Assembly: GCF_020404765.1 (NCBI RefSeq)
Contig: NZ_JAIVEM010000027.1
Span: 1 to 64,000, forward strand
Direction of reading: 5' to 3'
DNA length: 64,000 bases
Origin: Paenibacillus sp. BJ-4
GTDB taxonomy: Bacteria > Bacillota > Bacilli > Paenibacillales > Paenibacillaceae
Both the position numbers and the translations under genes were made by a program. The notes under the pieces were generated by a model. The model saw only the letters and a list, made by a program, of their open reading frames with translations, did no database searches and had not been told where the DNA came from. Below are positions 24,149 to 32,986 of this stretch, piece after piece. How positions within the stretch are numbered: position 1 is the stretch's first letter; each line of letters opens with the position of its first letter.

Positions 24149-25944
24149 ATGTCCCCCTCCTCTGCTGAGGTGAATGGAATTCGGATGGTGACACGTGTAC
24201 CTACGCCCTGCTCACTGTCTATGGTCACCCCGTAATTCTCTCCAAAATTCATTCGCAATCGTGAAGCTACATTGCTTAATCCGATATGACTCCCCTGCGC
24301 CCAGATCGGTTCCCCCGAAGCATTTTCCAGCTTTGCCCGTACTTTTTCCAGCTTATCCGGGACCATGCCGTTACCATTATCACAAACCGTGATACACACG
24401 TCCTCTTTCCTAATCTCCACGCGGATGCCCATTCGCCATGCCCCCGCCTTACGCTCTAGACCGTGCTGGAACACGTTTTCCAGCAATGGCTGCAGTGACA
24501 GCTTGGGTAGTCGAATATCCATCGCCCGTTCATCCACCTCCACCTGAAACACCAATCTCTGCGGAAAACGCCGCTGCTGGATGCGCATATAGTGTCCCGC
24601 ATGGTCGAGCTCCGCGCGTAAAGAGGCCATATCCTGAGGCTCCCGTACCACGTAGCGAAACATCTCACTCAGCGACCGGATCACCTCATAGGTGTCCTCC
24701 GGCTTTTGGGAAAATACCATACTTCCGATCATTTGCAGTGTGTTTTGCAGAAAGTGAGGATGAATCTGCGCCTGGAGCGCTTTCAATTCAGCCGTCTTTT
24801 TTTGCAAATTCATACTGTATTCCGTCTGGATATGCTCACGGATTCGTCCTGCCATGCCATGCAGACTTCTTTCCAGCAGTCCAATCTCATCCGGGCGTGT
24901 ACTCGGCTGTCCAGCCGGCCCCTTGATCATGTCCAACTCCTGTACGGACCGCGCCAAATGAACAATCGGACGGGCGGTCCGCCATGCGATGAAAACGGCT
25001 ATGCAGATGGAAACAAGAATAGAAATGGCACCTACGATAATACCATACAGCATCGTTGAAAAGGCGCTGTGGTTAATGGAAGAAGTAGGTATGATTTTGG
25101 CCAGCCTCAGCCCAACCACATCCAGATCATTATAGAATACATAATGTTCAGCAGTTTGAATCATGCCGGGGCCTGGCCTAACGTCGCGGAGAGCTGTCAG
25201 CACACCTGCAGGAGGAGGCGACTGGCGAGCCTGCGCCGGATACATGATCCTGCCATCGGCATCTGTAATAAGCACCTGATGCTGATCCCCTCGTCCCAGC
25301 AAGCCCAGCGTCTGATCGAATTGCGACCACAGGACATCCAGTGAAATAGCACCTGTCTGCTTCTGATCCTCAAATCGCCGAATACTGCGCGTCAAGGTAA
25401 AGCGTTCCGAATCGTTCGGGCTCGTGCGAATCAAATAATCCTTGTTCGCCTGCCACATCTCGGCATACTGCGGGGGGATACCGTTCACCGTCGTAATATC
25501 ATTTTGCATGCCGTTAAAGGTAAACAGGCTTTGCGATTGCTTCAAATAAAGCTGAATACCGATCACGTGGCTTCCGGCCGAATAATACACATTCGCCAAC
25601 GTATTCAGCATTTTACGCTGGGCATTGAATTGGCTTGAAAGATTGTCCGGCTCCCGCTCATTCAAATAATCACTCAGATCAGGACTGATCTGAATGCTGT
25701 AAATCAGCTGATTCAGGCGGTCTAACTGGTCACTGATATAGATTCCCGTCCATTTCATATTGGACATGTTCGTCTCTACCACTTCGGTTTCCATCGACGC
25801 TCTGCTTTTTTCCGCAGCCAGCACCGTAACGGCAATGACCGGCAGCACAGATAATACAATCATCGTTAAAATGAGCTTGAGCTGAATGCTGCGTCGATAC
25901 GGGGCCGTCAACGCCCGGAACCAGCGGACTATTCGGGTTGGCAT
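24145..25944 (-). CDS. Sensor histidine kinase, YesM type
   Basis: 599 aa from the ATG at 25944, chosen because AGAGGAG lies nine bases upstream; the frame is open further but without a site. A membrane helix near 20-45, an extracellular Cache-like sensor to about 280, a second helix, HAMP, then HisKA_7TM-type His box LQAQIHPHFLQNTLQMIGS and HATPase with DNGNGM. The His box has IHPHFLQNT where most have INPHFLYNT. It probably senses a sugar or the sugar-loaded binding protein and phosphorylates the YesN-type regulator. Confidence 0.92.
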   Translation of the reverse strand: MPTRIVRWFRALTAPYRRSIQLKLILTMIVLSVLPVIAVTVLAAEKSRASMETEVVETNMSNMKWTGIYISDQLDRLNQLIYSIQISPDLSDYLNEREPDNLSSQFNAQRKMLNTLANVYYSAGSHVIGIQLYLKQSQSLFTFNGMQNDITTVNGIPPQYAEMWQANKDYLIRTSPNDSERFTLTRSIRRFEDQKQTGAISLDVLWSQFDQTLGLLGRGDQHQVLITDADGRIMYPAQARQSPPPAGVLTALRDVRPGPGMIQTAEHYVFYNDLDVVGLRLAKIIPTSSINHSAFSTMLYGIIVGAISILVSICIAVFIAWRTARPIVHLARSVQELDMIKGPAGQPSTRPDEIGLLERSLHGMAGRIREHIQTEYSMNLQKKTAELKALQAQIHPHFLQNTLQMIGSMVFSQKPEDTYEVIRSLSEMFRYVVREPQDMASLRAELDHAGHYMRIQQRRFPQRLVFQVEVDERAMDIRLPKLSLQPLLENVFQHGLERKAGAWRMGIRVEIRKEDVCITVCDNGNGMVPDKLEKVRAKLENASGEPIWAQGSHIGLSNVASRLRMNFGENYGVTIDSEQGVGTRVTIRIPFTSAEEGDI

Positions 25945-25974
25945 GGCGATGCACTCCTCTTGTTCAGCTATATG

Positions 25975-26002
25975 CGAAAACGCCCCGCTATTCGCAGGGG
26001 CG
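25975..26002 (-). terminator. Hairpin between the GH42 and yesM-type genes
   Basis: CGCCCC (25981-25986) pairs with GGGGCG (25997-26002), followed leftward by TTTT. It is a moderate terminator that could separate or attenuate the enzyme and signalling genes. Confidence 0.5.
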
Positions 26003-26093
26003 CTCATTTGCCGGGTATTCCCGGCTGGACACATATATGATTTCATTCATATGTCAATTTCAGCTATGTCAATTTCAGCTCAGTACTCAGCAT

Positions 26094-28100
26094 TTACGCT
26101 TCTTCGATAATTATAACACTCCAAGGCTCCAATTGAAGCGTTTGTCCTTGGGAAATCGCCTGCTCCCCGATCAGCTCCTTGCCGTCTCCATGTGGATACA
26201 CCACCAAGCCCGCTTGTTCGGAATAATTAAAATAATACCGGATCGTCCGTCCTTGTTCATTCGTACCGGATTTAATAATGATCGGGAATGAAGCTTCCTG
26301 ATCCGCTCCCCACACTCCTGCCTGTTTGGCGACAGAGCGGAATAATTCGCGGATAACCGCCGGGCTGACGATACAGCCGATGTAAGTCGCTATCCCCTGA
26401 CCATAGCGGTTTTGCGTAATCGCCGCATATTTTCCCCAATGCGGGTGGTTGTAATAGGCCAATACTTCGGCAGTCGTCGGGGTAATCAGCTCCATCCACG
26501 TATCTACCTGATTGTCCTCTGCTGCTACTTTAAAAGGATTATCCCTGAGCGTTACGTTCTTCGGCTCCACGAACAAGCTGTAGTGAATGCCGCAGGCTTC
26601 ACTGATCACGCCCGGTTGCCGGGAAGTTCTCACCTGCACATGTTCATCGGTAAATCCGCTGCGGAACGTGTAAACCACATGACCGCCATTTTCCACATAC
26701 CGATTCAGCTTCTCTAACAGCGCATTCGGCGCGGAGTAGAGTACCGGTACGATCAAGAGATCATAATCGTCAAACGATTCCGTCCCCGGATGAACGATAT
26801 CCGTACCGATATTCAGCTTATACAGCTCGTCATACAAGCGGCGTACAATATCGTTGTAATTCAGCGGACTGTTCATATTAAACTTGAACCAGTTAATTGA
26901 TGTCAACGCTTCGTTGCTAACCAGGATGGCGGTTTTGTTTTTCTTTTTCAGGTTGATCAGATGCGGAGATAATCTCGCAAAATCCTTCCCGATGGTCTGT
27001 GCTTCCTGATAAACAGGATTCGGCTCAAAATCATGGCTTAGCAGACCCTTCCAGTACGTTTCAAAGGAATTATGAATAGAATGCCAGTGCCAGTAAGCCA
27101 CCATATTGGCCCCGGAAGCCAGATGGCTGAACGCTTGCAGCCTCAATTGCCCCGGATAGGGAACCCAGTGGGTAAAAGCCTGCGCCTCCGTTTCCAGCAC
27201 GAGATAATTGTTATTTTTCGTCGAACGCGCCACATCGCCCCCGAAGGAAATTTCAATGCCTGTCAGATCATCCTGTGTTGGATGGTAAATATCCACGCCC
27301 GTCACATCAAATGCCTGGGATGCCGCAAAATGATCCACATCCGGTTGAATACCAAAGGAATACCCTCTCCACTCAAAATCAAAGTTTTGCGTAACAAATT
27401 GGTCTTCCCGCTTGTACTCATTCACAAGTGCGACCTGCCACGCCAGAAAGTCCGTCACCAGCTTGCGCTGGAATTGGGAGAAGGCTGCTCCCAAGCTTCC
27501 ATTAATCGTTCCGACCACGGAAGGAAATTCCTCCCAGCTATTGATGCGATTACTCCAGTAATCGAGGCCAAATTTGCGATTCAGCTCCTCCAGTGATTCA
27601 AAACGCTCCCGCAAATACTTTACAAACTGCAATTGGACATTCGGTCCGCATGTGTTGTAATGCTTAGTCTCGTTATCCGTCTGGAAGCCAATGACCGCCG
27701 GATGCTGACTCACCCGTCCAATTAGTTTGCGGATGATTCGCTCGGCATGGAACAAATAAACCGGGTTCGTAATGTCCATAATCTGGCGAGCTCCGTATTT
27801 GCCCGGACCGTGAGGTGTTGTCGCCAAGACGTCGGGATGCTCCTTGACCAGCCATGTCGGAACGGCATAGGTGGGCGTACCTACAATGACCTCAATACCT
27901 GCCTTATGCATGGCATCCAGCACCCGATCCACAGAGGTGAAATCAAATACTCCGTTTTGCGGTTCATGCGTGCTCCAGGTGGATTCGGCAATCCGCACGA
28001 CATTAATGCCCGCATCCTTCATCATTTGGATATCCTGATCCAAACGGTCATAAGGCATATACTCATCATAATAAGCAACACCATATAGCAGTTTTTTCAT
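26094..28100 (-). CDS. Beta-galactosidase, glycoside hydrolase family 42
   Basis: 668 aa, typical for GH42, hydrolysing terminal beta-galactosides, often arabinogalactan or galactan fragments, in the cytoplasm (no signal peptide). The TIM barrel holds the acid/base Glu144 in FQTDNETKHYN and the likely nucleophile near Glu303 in LVLETEAQAFTHW. A trimerisation domain and small beta domain follow. The ATG at 28100 follows TTGGAGG; an upstream in-frame start lacks a site. It is 52 bases downstream of the symporter gene, so both are one transcript. Confidence 0.93.
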   Translation of the reverse strand: MKKLLYGVAYYDEYMPYDRLDQDIQMMKDAGINVVRIAESTWSTHEPQNGVFDFTSVDRVLDAMHKAGIEVIVGTPTYAVPTWLVKEHPDVLATTPHGPGKYGARQIMDITNPVYLFHAERIIRKLIGRVSQHPAVIGFQTDNETKHYNTCGPNVQLQFVKYLRERFESLEELNRKFGLDYWSNRINSWEEFPSVVGTINGSLGAAFSQFQRKLVTDFLAWQVALVNEYKREDQFVTQNFDFEWRGYSFGIQPDVDHFAASQAFDVTGVDIYHPTQDDLTGIEISFGGDVARSTKNNNYLVLETEAQAFTHWVPYPGQLRLQAFSHLASGANMVAYWHWHSIHNSFETYWKGLLSHDFEPNPVYQEAQTIGKDFARLSPHLINLKKKNKTAILVSNEALTSINWFKFNMNSPLNYNDIVRRLYDELYKLNIGTDIVHPGTESFDDYDLLIVPVLYSAPNALLEKLNRYVENGGHVVYTFRSGFTDEHVQVRTSRQPGVISEACGIHYSLFVEPKNVTLRDNPFKVAAEDNQVDTWMELITPTTAEVLAYYNHPHWGKYAAITQNRYGQGIATYIGCIVSPAVIRELFRSVAKQAGVWGADQEASFPIIIKSGTNEQGRTIRYYFNYSEQAGLVVYPHGDGKELIGEQAISQGQTLQLEPWSVIIIEEA

Positions 28101-28152
28101 GTAGTCGTCCTCCAATAGATTCATAGTAGAATGTCATACGATTTCATTCGTT

Positions 28153-29547
28153 TCAAACGCTGTGGCTGTTATGTGGCTTTGTCAGGGACGGGACCGTTAG
28201 TTTCTTATCGGCAATGCCCTGCCCCGCAGCATCCGCCTGCTCTTGATTTTTTTTTGCAATCGCCAGCCAGCCCTCTACGTCTTTTTCTCTAATCTTGTAC
28301 AGCCACGCGAACAGCCCGGCCGTAATTAAGGCCCCTACACCGGGGACCACCGCATAGAGCGCGAATATCCAGGTGAGCACCTGTCCGGTTTGCGGTACAT
28401 TCGGGATATAGCCTGCAAAGGCAAGAGCATAAGCGACGATTCCACTGGCTGCCGCTCCTCCCAGCTTGCCTGCAAACGTTTGAGTGGCAAAAGCGGTTCC
28501 ACTGGCACGTACACCTTTTTGGAACGCTCCATATTCGACGCAATCGGCGGTGAACATCGGCACCATGAGCTGCGGTGCAGAGCTGAACAGGCCGAAAAGA
28601 ACCGCGAATACACATACGACGATGGGATTGCTGTAACCGATTGCAAACAAGGACAACCCTGTGGCAAACAATCCAAGCAAGCTGAATACGTTCACCTTCC
28701 ATTTACCAAATCTTTTAATAATCGGTGGCAAGATTAACGCCGTTAGCAGCTGTACACCCAAGGATATGAACATCAGTATTGAAATATAAATAGGATTCTT
28801 CAAGTTGTATAAGGCAAAATAGCTCACGACAATTCCTTGCAGATTGGTCATGGACAATGTCATAAATGACATCAGATAGAATAGAAGCTGCTTGTTTTGC
28901 AATGGATACGTCATAATTTGCTTGAGCGTAACCTTCTCTGCTTTATTGGAATAACGCTCTTTGACATTAAAGCGGGTAAAATTCATCAATATCAAACCCA
29001 CTATTGCAACGATAACCGCCAAAATCGGCCAAGATATCTGATTGGCCACAGCCACCGCAGACGAGGAGATGATCATAAAAGCCAAGAATACCATCGTCCG
29101 GCCTCTGGACATCAACAGGTCGCGTTCGTGCGTGTTTTTCGTCATCAGTGTAGCCAAGCCAAAGCCGGGCGCATCACTGATGGTGTAACACATTTCCCAT
29201 ACCAGATATGTAGCGGCAATATAAATGACCTTGACGGTAAGCGACGCATCGCTGGGAACGAGGAACACCAGTACAGTAAGTATGGGCAAAATAATGGAGG
29301 CCAGGTTCGTCCAAGGTTTGAACAAACCGCCTTTTAGTTGGGCCCGGTCAATGATCACGCCGAAGATCGGAGCACTCAGAGCATCCCATATGCGGGCCAA
29401 CACGAATAAAGTACCGATAATCGAAACAGAAATACCAACATAATCCGTATAAAATAGCATCGCAAAAGAGGCGACCAGACAGAGAATTGCGTTGCTTCCC
29501 AAAAAATAAACGTAATAGGACACACGCTCTTTCGTTGTTGTTTCCAT
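28153..29547 (-). CDS. GPH-family glycoside:cation symporter
   Basis: 464 aa with 12 hydrophobic segments and MelB/XynB-type motifs (YVGISVSIIGTLFVLARIWDA, DRAQLKGGLFKPW, near the first loops). Members import melibiose, xylosides or galactosides with Na+ or H+. AGGAGGAG before the ATG. It is the first gene of the leftward group and divergent from an AraC regulator across 175 bases that contain CcpA-like boxes. So the locus has a secondary importer as well as the ABC system. Confidence 0.9.
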   Translation of the reverse strand: METTTKERVSYYVYFLGSNAILCLVASFAMLFYTDYVGISVSIIGTLFVLARIWDALSAPIFGVIIDRAQLKGGLFKPWTNLASIILPILTVLVFLVPSDASLTVKVIYIAATYLVWEMCYTISDAPGFGLATLMTKNTHERDLLMSRGRTMVFLAFMIISSSAVAVANQISWPILAVIVAIVGLILMNFTRFNVKERYSNKAEKVTLKQIMTYPLQNKQLLFYLMSFMTLSMTNLQGIVVSYFALYNLKNPIYISILMFISLGVQLLTALILPPIIKRFGKWKVNVFSLLGLFATGLSLFAIGYSNPIVVCVFAVLFGLFSSAPQLMVPMFTADCVEYGAFQKGVRASGTAFATQTFAGKLGGAAASGIVAYALAFAGYIPNVPQTGQVLTWIFALYAVVPGVGALITAGLFAWLYKIREKDVEGWLAIAKKNQEQADAAGQGIADKKLTVPSLTKPHNSHSV

Positions 29548-29595
29548 AGCTCCTCCTGATTACAATATAGTATCGCTTTCAAACCTTCTTCATAT

Positions 29596-29649
29596 AAGCG
29601 CTTTCTTTTTATGCAAAAGCTTATTGTAGAGCATTTGTAAACGCTCTTT
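29596..29649. promoter_or_regulatory. CcpA/AraC-like boxes in the symporter-araC intergenic region
   Basis: A TGTAAACGCTCTTT box (29636-29649) and an AAGCGCTT palindrome (29596-29603) lie between the divergent genes. A third degenerate box (tatcgctttcaa) lies nearer the symporter start. Each is partial against the cre consensus, so binding by CcpA or by the divergent AraC protein is only suggested. Confidence 0.4.
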
Positions 29650-29722
29650 TATTATAGTTAAATGTTAGATACAATGAGATTGTCTAAGCGGTGTAAAATT
29701 TGCCCTAATCGAAGGTGATCTT

Positions 29723-30631
29723 ATGATATTAAACCCTGAAGTTGATCCAGCTCTATTCAATGATTGCCAATGGCTGCCCATTATTGACTGGAATGTGAAG
29801 TTTTTCGGCGCTCATATTCACCGGGTCAAAGCGGATTGGTGCATGCCGGAGGAGTCTCATATTGGATTTGAAATTGCACTTATCTTAGAAGGTCGTCAGG
29901 AAACGATTATGGAAAATAACGTATATACGGTTGGGGAGGGCGATATTTTAATTATTCCGCCGGGATTCAAGCACGTGAGTCAGTGTGCCTCCCCAGATGG
30001 AATGTATTATTTTAGCACCCATTTTAATGTCGATGATCCATTGTTCCGTCAAGAGATGATTAAAAGCAATCAGCTCTTTTTTCCGGCGGGCACTGAAACC
30101 AATACCAAGCTGCAAAAGGTTGTCCATAGCTGGATTAGCATGGTGAAGGAGAGCGGAGAATATACGACGGCAGACCGTTTTCGCATGCAAATTGCTTTGT
30201 TCGAGCTGTTCGGAATATTCTCGCAAATGATTTCTAACGAGTTGGAGCCGAGACTTGCACCTTCATCTGTTCAATATGCCAAGGCCATTATGGAAGCTAT
30301 CCAATCCAGATTTAGACCTTACCGTGATGATGAATCTGACGAGCAGGCATTCCGGATTGAAGACGTGGCGGCTTCACTTGGAATCAGTCCTGGCTATGCC
30401 CAAGAAGTGTTCCGCAAGGTATACGGCTTTTCGCCGCGGCATTACCTGTCGGAAACCAAGCTGCATGAGGCCAAAGTGCTGATCCAGCAGCCCAATCTGC
30501 CGCTGAACAAGGTAGCTTCTCTGCTTGGATATTCCAGTCTGGCTCATTTCAGCAGGCAGTTCAAGCGCTGGACGGGCATCAGCCCGCTTAAATATCGCCA
30601 ATCATTAAAGCCAATTACTGCTGAGCATTAG
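29723..30631 (+). CDS. AraC-family regulator with cupin domain
   Basis: 302 aa. A cupin sensor (residues 30-130; GFEIALILEGRQETIMENNV, GDILIIPPGFKH) precedes a C-terminal AraC HTH pair (residues 200-295; IEDVAASLGISPGYAQEVF, SLAHFSRQFKRWTGISPLKY). It belongs to the sugar-sensing RhaS/MelR-like group. It is divergent from the symporter-GH42 operon, so it most likely activates that operon on binding a galactoside, while YesMN handles the ABC importer. GAAGGTGA precedes the ATG. Confidence 0.9.
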   Translation: MILNPEVDPALFNDCQWLPIIDWNVKFFGAHIHRVKADWCMPEESHIGFEIALILEGRQETIMENNVYTVGEGDILIIPPGFKHVSQCASPDGMYYFSTHFNVDDPLFRQEMIKSNQLFFPAGTETNTKLQKVVHSWISMVKESGEYTTADRFRMQIALFELFGIFSQMISNELEPRLAPSSVQYAKAIMEAIQSRFRPYRDDESDEQAFRIEDVAASLGISPGYAQEVFRKVYGFSPRHYLSETKLHEAKVLIQQPNLPLNKVASLLGYSSLAHFSRQFKRWTGISPLKYRQSLKPITAEH

Positions 30632-30639
30632 GGGATCTA

Positions 30640-30694
30640 AACATAATGTCGTAAGCTCTTAATTATTTCAAGAGTTTCCGACATTATGTTTTTT
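30640..30694 (+). terminator. Terminator after the araC-type gene
   Basis: Perfect arms AACATAATGTCG and CGACATTATGTT with an inner CTCTT/AAGAG stem, then T6. Rightward. Confidence 0.85.
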
Positions 30695-30882
30695 ATAGAG
30701 AACTACTGAGTGGGAAATAGCATACGCATATTTACCTGAACGATTATTAGTCATTAATAGACTAAACTGCAATTTGTGAAAGAGAAGATACGATAACCTA
30801 AGCTAATTAAAAAATGGACCGTTTATACAGCCCTCCTCAAGATGATGGGGGTTTACCAATTACAATAAGAGGTGACTACATA

Positions 30883-31848
30883 TTGAGACTACGTTTTATT
30901 TTAATCATCATGTTGCTACTGACTAATTCTATGTTTTTATTTGGATGTACAAACAATAATCAAGAAAAGGTTATAAATGAATCAAATAAAAGCAAAAACA
31001 CTCAGTTGGAGTATATACGACAAGTAAGTGTACGAGAGAATAGTTATTTCATTTTCAATTCTCATGATGATAACCCTAAAAAAATTAAGATAAGTTTCCC
31101 CTATAGAATAGAAGATTTAAACATTAAAAAGGCTTCTCTATTATTAAATAATAAAGTGGTGTCAGATAATGTAAAAATAATTCAGATCCATGAAAATGAA
31201 TTGACTGTAGATATCAAATTCATTCGTAAATTTGATGCTGTCGAAGTTGTTCTCGAGGATGGAAACAATGTACGGTTAGAACCAGGCCAATACTATTTCG
31301 AAAATTTTAAGGAAGACAATCTGAATGAATTTGAGAAAGAAATCCTTGGAGTTAATAATTTCCATTTAAAATTTAAAGATGGACACTTGCTGACAGATAT
31401 CATACTTCCTCAAGATAGGAACTCCAAAATAGAATATCTATTTCCATCCCAAATTAGAAAGTATGCATCTAATATAGGGTTCTCTCATCAAAAGATAGAC
31501 AATAACTCCATTAAGTATACATTGGAGGCCGATATTTCTCGGGACATCCTTTTGAAAAACAATGTAAATTCAATCATTTTTGATATTGGAATGATTCAAA
31601 ATTACAAGAATCACAAATGGTTCCTAATAAAAGGAAAAGTGCCTATAGAAACTTCTGATTTCAAAAAATATAGAAATACATACTTCTCCAAAAAAACAAA
31701 AAAGGCGCGGTCTGAAAGTATCAGATACGCGCCTTTTTATTCACTTATCTCACAGCCTGATATCCCCTATATGCTGGTGTACCACATACATCATCCCCAT
31801 CAGGAACAGAGCCAAGCCCAAGTACCCGATGCCGAATTTCCAGCGTGA
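30883..31848 (+). CDS. Putative lipoprotein, AT-rich orphan gene reading through a terminator
   Basis: The start is taken as TTG at 30883, six bases after AGAGGTGA. The signal RLRFILIIMLLLTNSMFLFGC ends in a lipobox Cys near residue 18. The remaining 300 residues are Asn/Lys/Ile-rich, beta-like, with no recognised family. Base composition is much more AT-rich than flanking genes, a sign of recent acquisition. The frame does not stop before the terminator at 31700-31739 but continues 33 codons into the opposing protease gene, so its original 3' end has probably been lost. Its last ~45 residues (Asn/Lys run, then HIHHPHQEQSQ) are unlikely native. Confidence 0.6.
   Translation: MRLRFILIIMLLLTNSMFLFGCTNNNQEKVINESNKSKNTQLEYIRQVSVRENSYFIFNSHDDNPKKIKISFPYRIEDLNIKKASLLLNNKVVSDNVKIIQIHENELTVDIKFIRKFDAVEVVLEDGNNVRLEPGQYYFENFKEDNLNEFEKEILGVNNFHLKFKDGHLLTDIILPQDRNSKIEYLFPSQIRKYASNIGFSHQKIDNNSIKYTLEADISRDILLKNNVNSIIFDIGMIQNYKNHKWFLIKGKVPIETSDFKKYRNTYFSKKTKKARSESIRYAPFYSLISQPDIPYMLVYHIHHPHQEQSQAQVPDAEFPA
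31700..31739. terminator. Bidirectional terminator inside the 3' end of the lipoprotein frame
   Basis: Arms 31700-31709 and 31728-31737 (AAAAGGCGCG/CGCGCCTTTT) with A-rich left and T-rich right flanks. It ends the leftward M50 gene and the rightward lipoprotein transcript. Confidence 0.85.
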
Positions 31849-32838
31849 TGATGCGGGTACCTCATAATATTTATCATTTTCATAGGGAATATAGTCAATC
31901 TCACACAGCAATCTGAGCTGATACGCATCTGGTGTCGGAATATGCTCCACCCCGTTCAGCCATGCACGTTGGACAAGACACTGCTGTGGCAGCAGAAACG
32001 TCTGCTCCACGTCCAGACTTTCCATATATACCGTCACATATTGCTGTCCTTCCAAATCCGAGTAGGTATTAAAGGATAATCTACGTGAATGCTCCCGTCC
32101 CGGCAGCGGATACCCTTGCTCGTACAGGTGCTGTACATCAACCACCGGCTTTTGCATAAATGACAAAACCTTGGCCTCTTCTTTGGTGCGTTTAATATAT
32201 TTTTTGTATAAATCATAGGCGAAGAGGGCCCATATAAAGAAAAATAAAATGGATTTCAAATACACAATTACGACGATTCCACCCAGCAGGCCCACCAGCC
32301 ATAACCAGCGTGTCACGGCTGTGGAAATCCGTCCTCCATCGAGCGGATGAATCGGCAATAGATTAATCAAATTCAGGAAAAAACCGACATACGCCAGCGC
32401 ATACAATAGCGGGCTGTCCGTGGCATAGGCTCCTGCAAATACCGCCATAGCCCCAACCGTACCCAGTAACGGGCCGCCCATGGCCACATAAGCCTCTGTC
32501 TGGGCATCCAAAGGATGGCGTTTCATCGTGATCAGCGCACCTAGAAAAGGAATAAATAACGGTGTCGACACTGGAAGTCCCTTACGCTTGGCAGCCCATA
32601 CATGCCCCAGCTCATGCACAAACAATAGCAGTACGAACCCAACCGCGAATCCCCATGGGTATATGATCGCATATGCGCCAATCGTCGCTGCCATAGAGAA
32701 CAGCGCACCGCCAAATTTACTGAATTTCAACAGAGCAAGCAACGACTTGCCCTTCAAAAGAAGCAATGCTGCTGCACTACCAAGGTACCATTTGGATGAG
32801 CCGGACTTGGAATCCGTTTTTTGGTCTTCTTTTGGCAA
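31750..32838 (-). CDS. Site-2-protease-like membrane metalloprotease (M50 family)
   Basis: 362 aa. The zinc motif HELGH is at residues 75-79 inside the second hydrophobic helix, and the third ligand is in NLLPIHPLDGGR near 165. About five to six membrane segments and a cytoplasmic C-terminal part follow, ending with one more helix. No PDZ domain is visible, placing it with the YdgP/FtsH-independent archaeal and Bacillus S2P-like group rather than RseP. The start is TTG at 32838, nine bases after AAAGGAG; longer in-frame starts would run into the divergent helicase gene. Substrates (anti-sigma factors or toxic membrane proteins) unknown. Confidence 0.85.
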   Translation of the reverse strand: MPKEDQKTDSKSGSSKWYLGSAAALLLLKGKSLLALLKFSKFGGALFSMAATIGAYAIIYPWGFAVGFVLLLFVHELGHVWAAKRKGLPVSTPLFIPFLGALITMKRHPLDAQTEAYVAMGGPLLGTVGAMAVFAGAYATDSPLLYALAYVGFFLNLINLLPIHPLDGGRISTAVTRWLWLVGLLGGIVVIVYLKSILFFFIWALFAYDLYKKYIKRTKEEAKVLSFMQKPVVDVQHLYEQGYPLPGREHSRRLSFNTYSDLEGQQYVTVYMESLDVEQTFLLPQQCLVQRAWLNGVEHIPTPDAYQLRLLCEIDYIPYENDKYYEVPASSRWKFGIGYLGLALFLMGMMYVVHQHIGDIRL

Positions 32839-32986
32839 AAGTATCCGTCTCCTTTCTCTAACACTTCCATTGTATCCTGCTATGTGCAGCTTGTAAAAAA
32901 CCTCAAGCGACCTCCTATGTGTCCAACCTCCCTTCTGTTCTGTTATCATGTAAGAAAACGGAGTATCCAGGAAAGGATTACTAACC

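Noticed and set aside
29548..29722. Full-strength cre site
   Set aside because: Each of the three boxes has two or more mismatches to the consensus, so I keep it only as suggestive.
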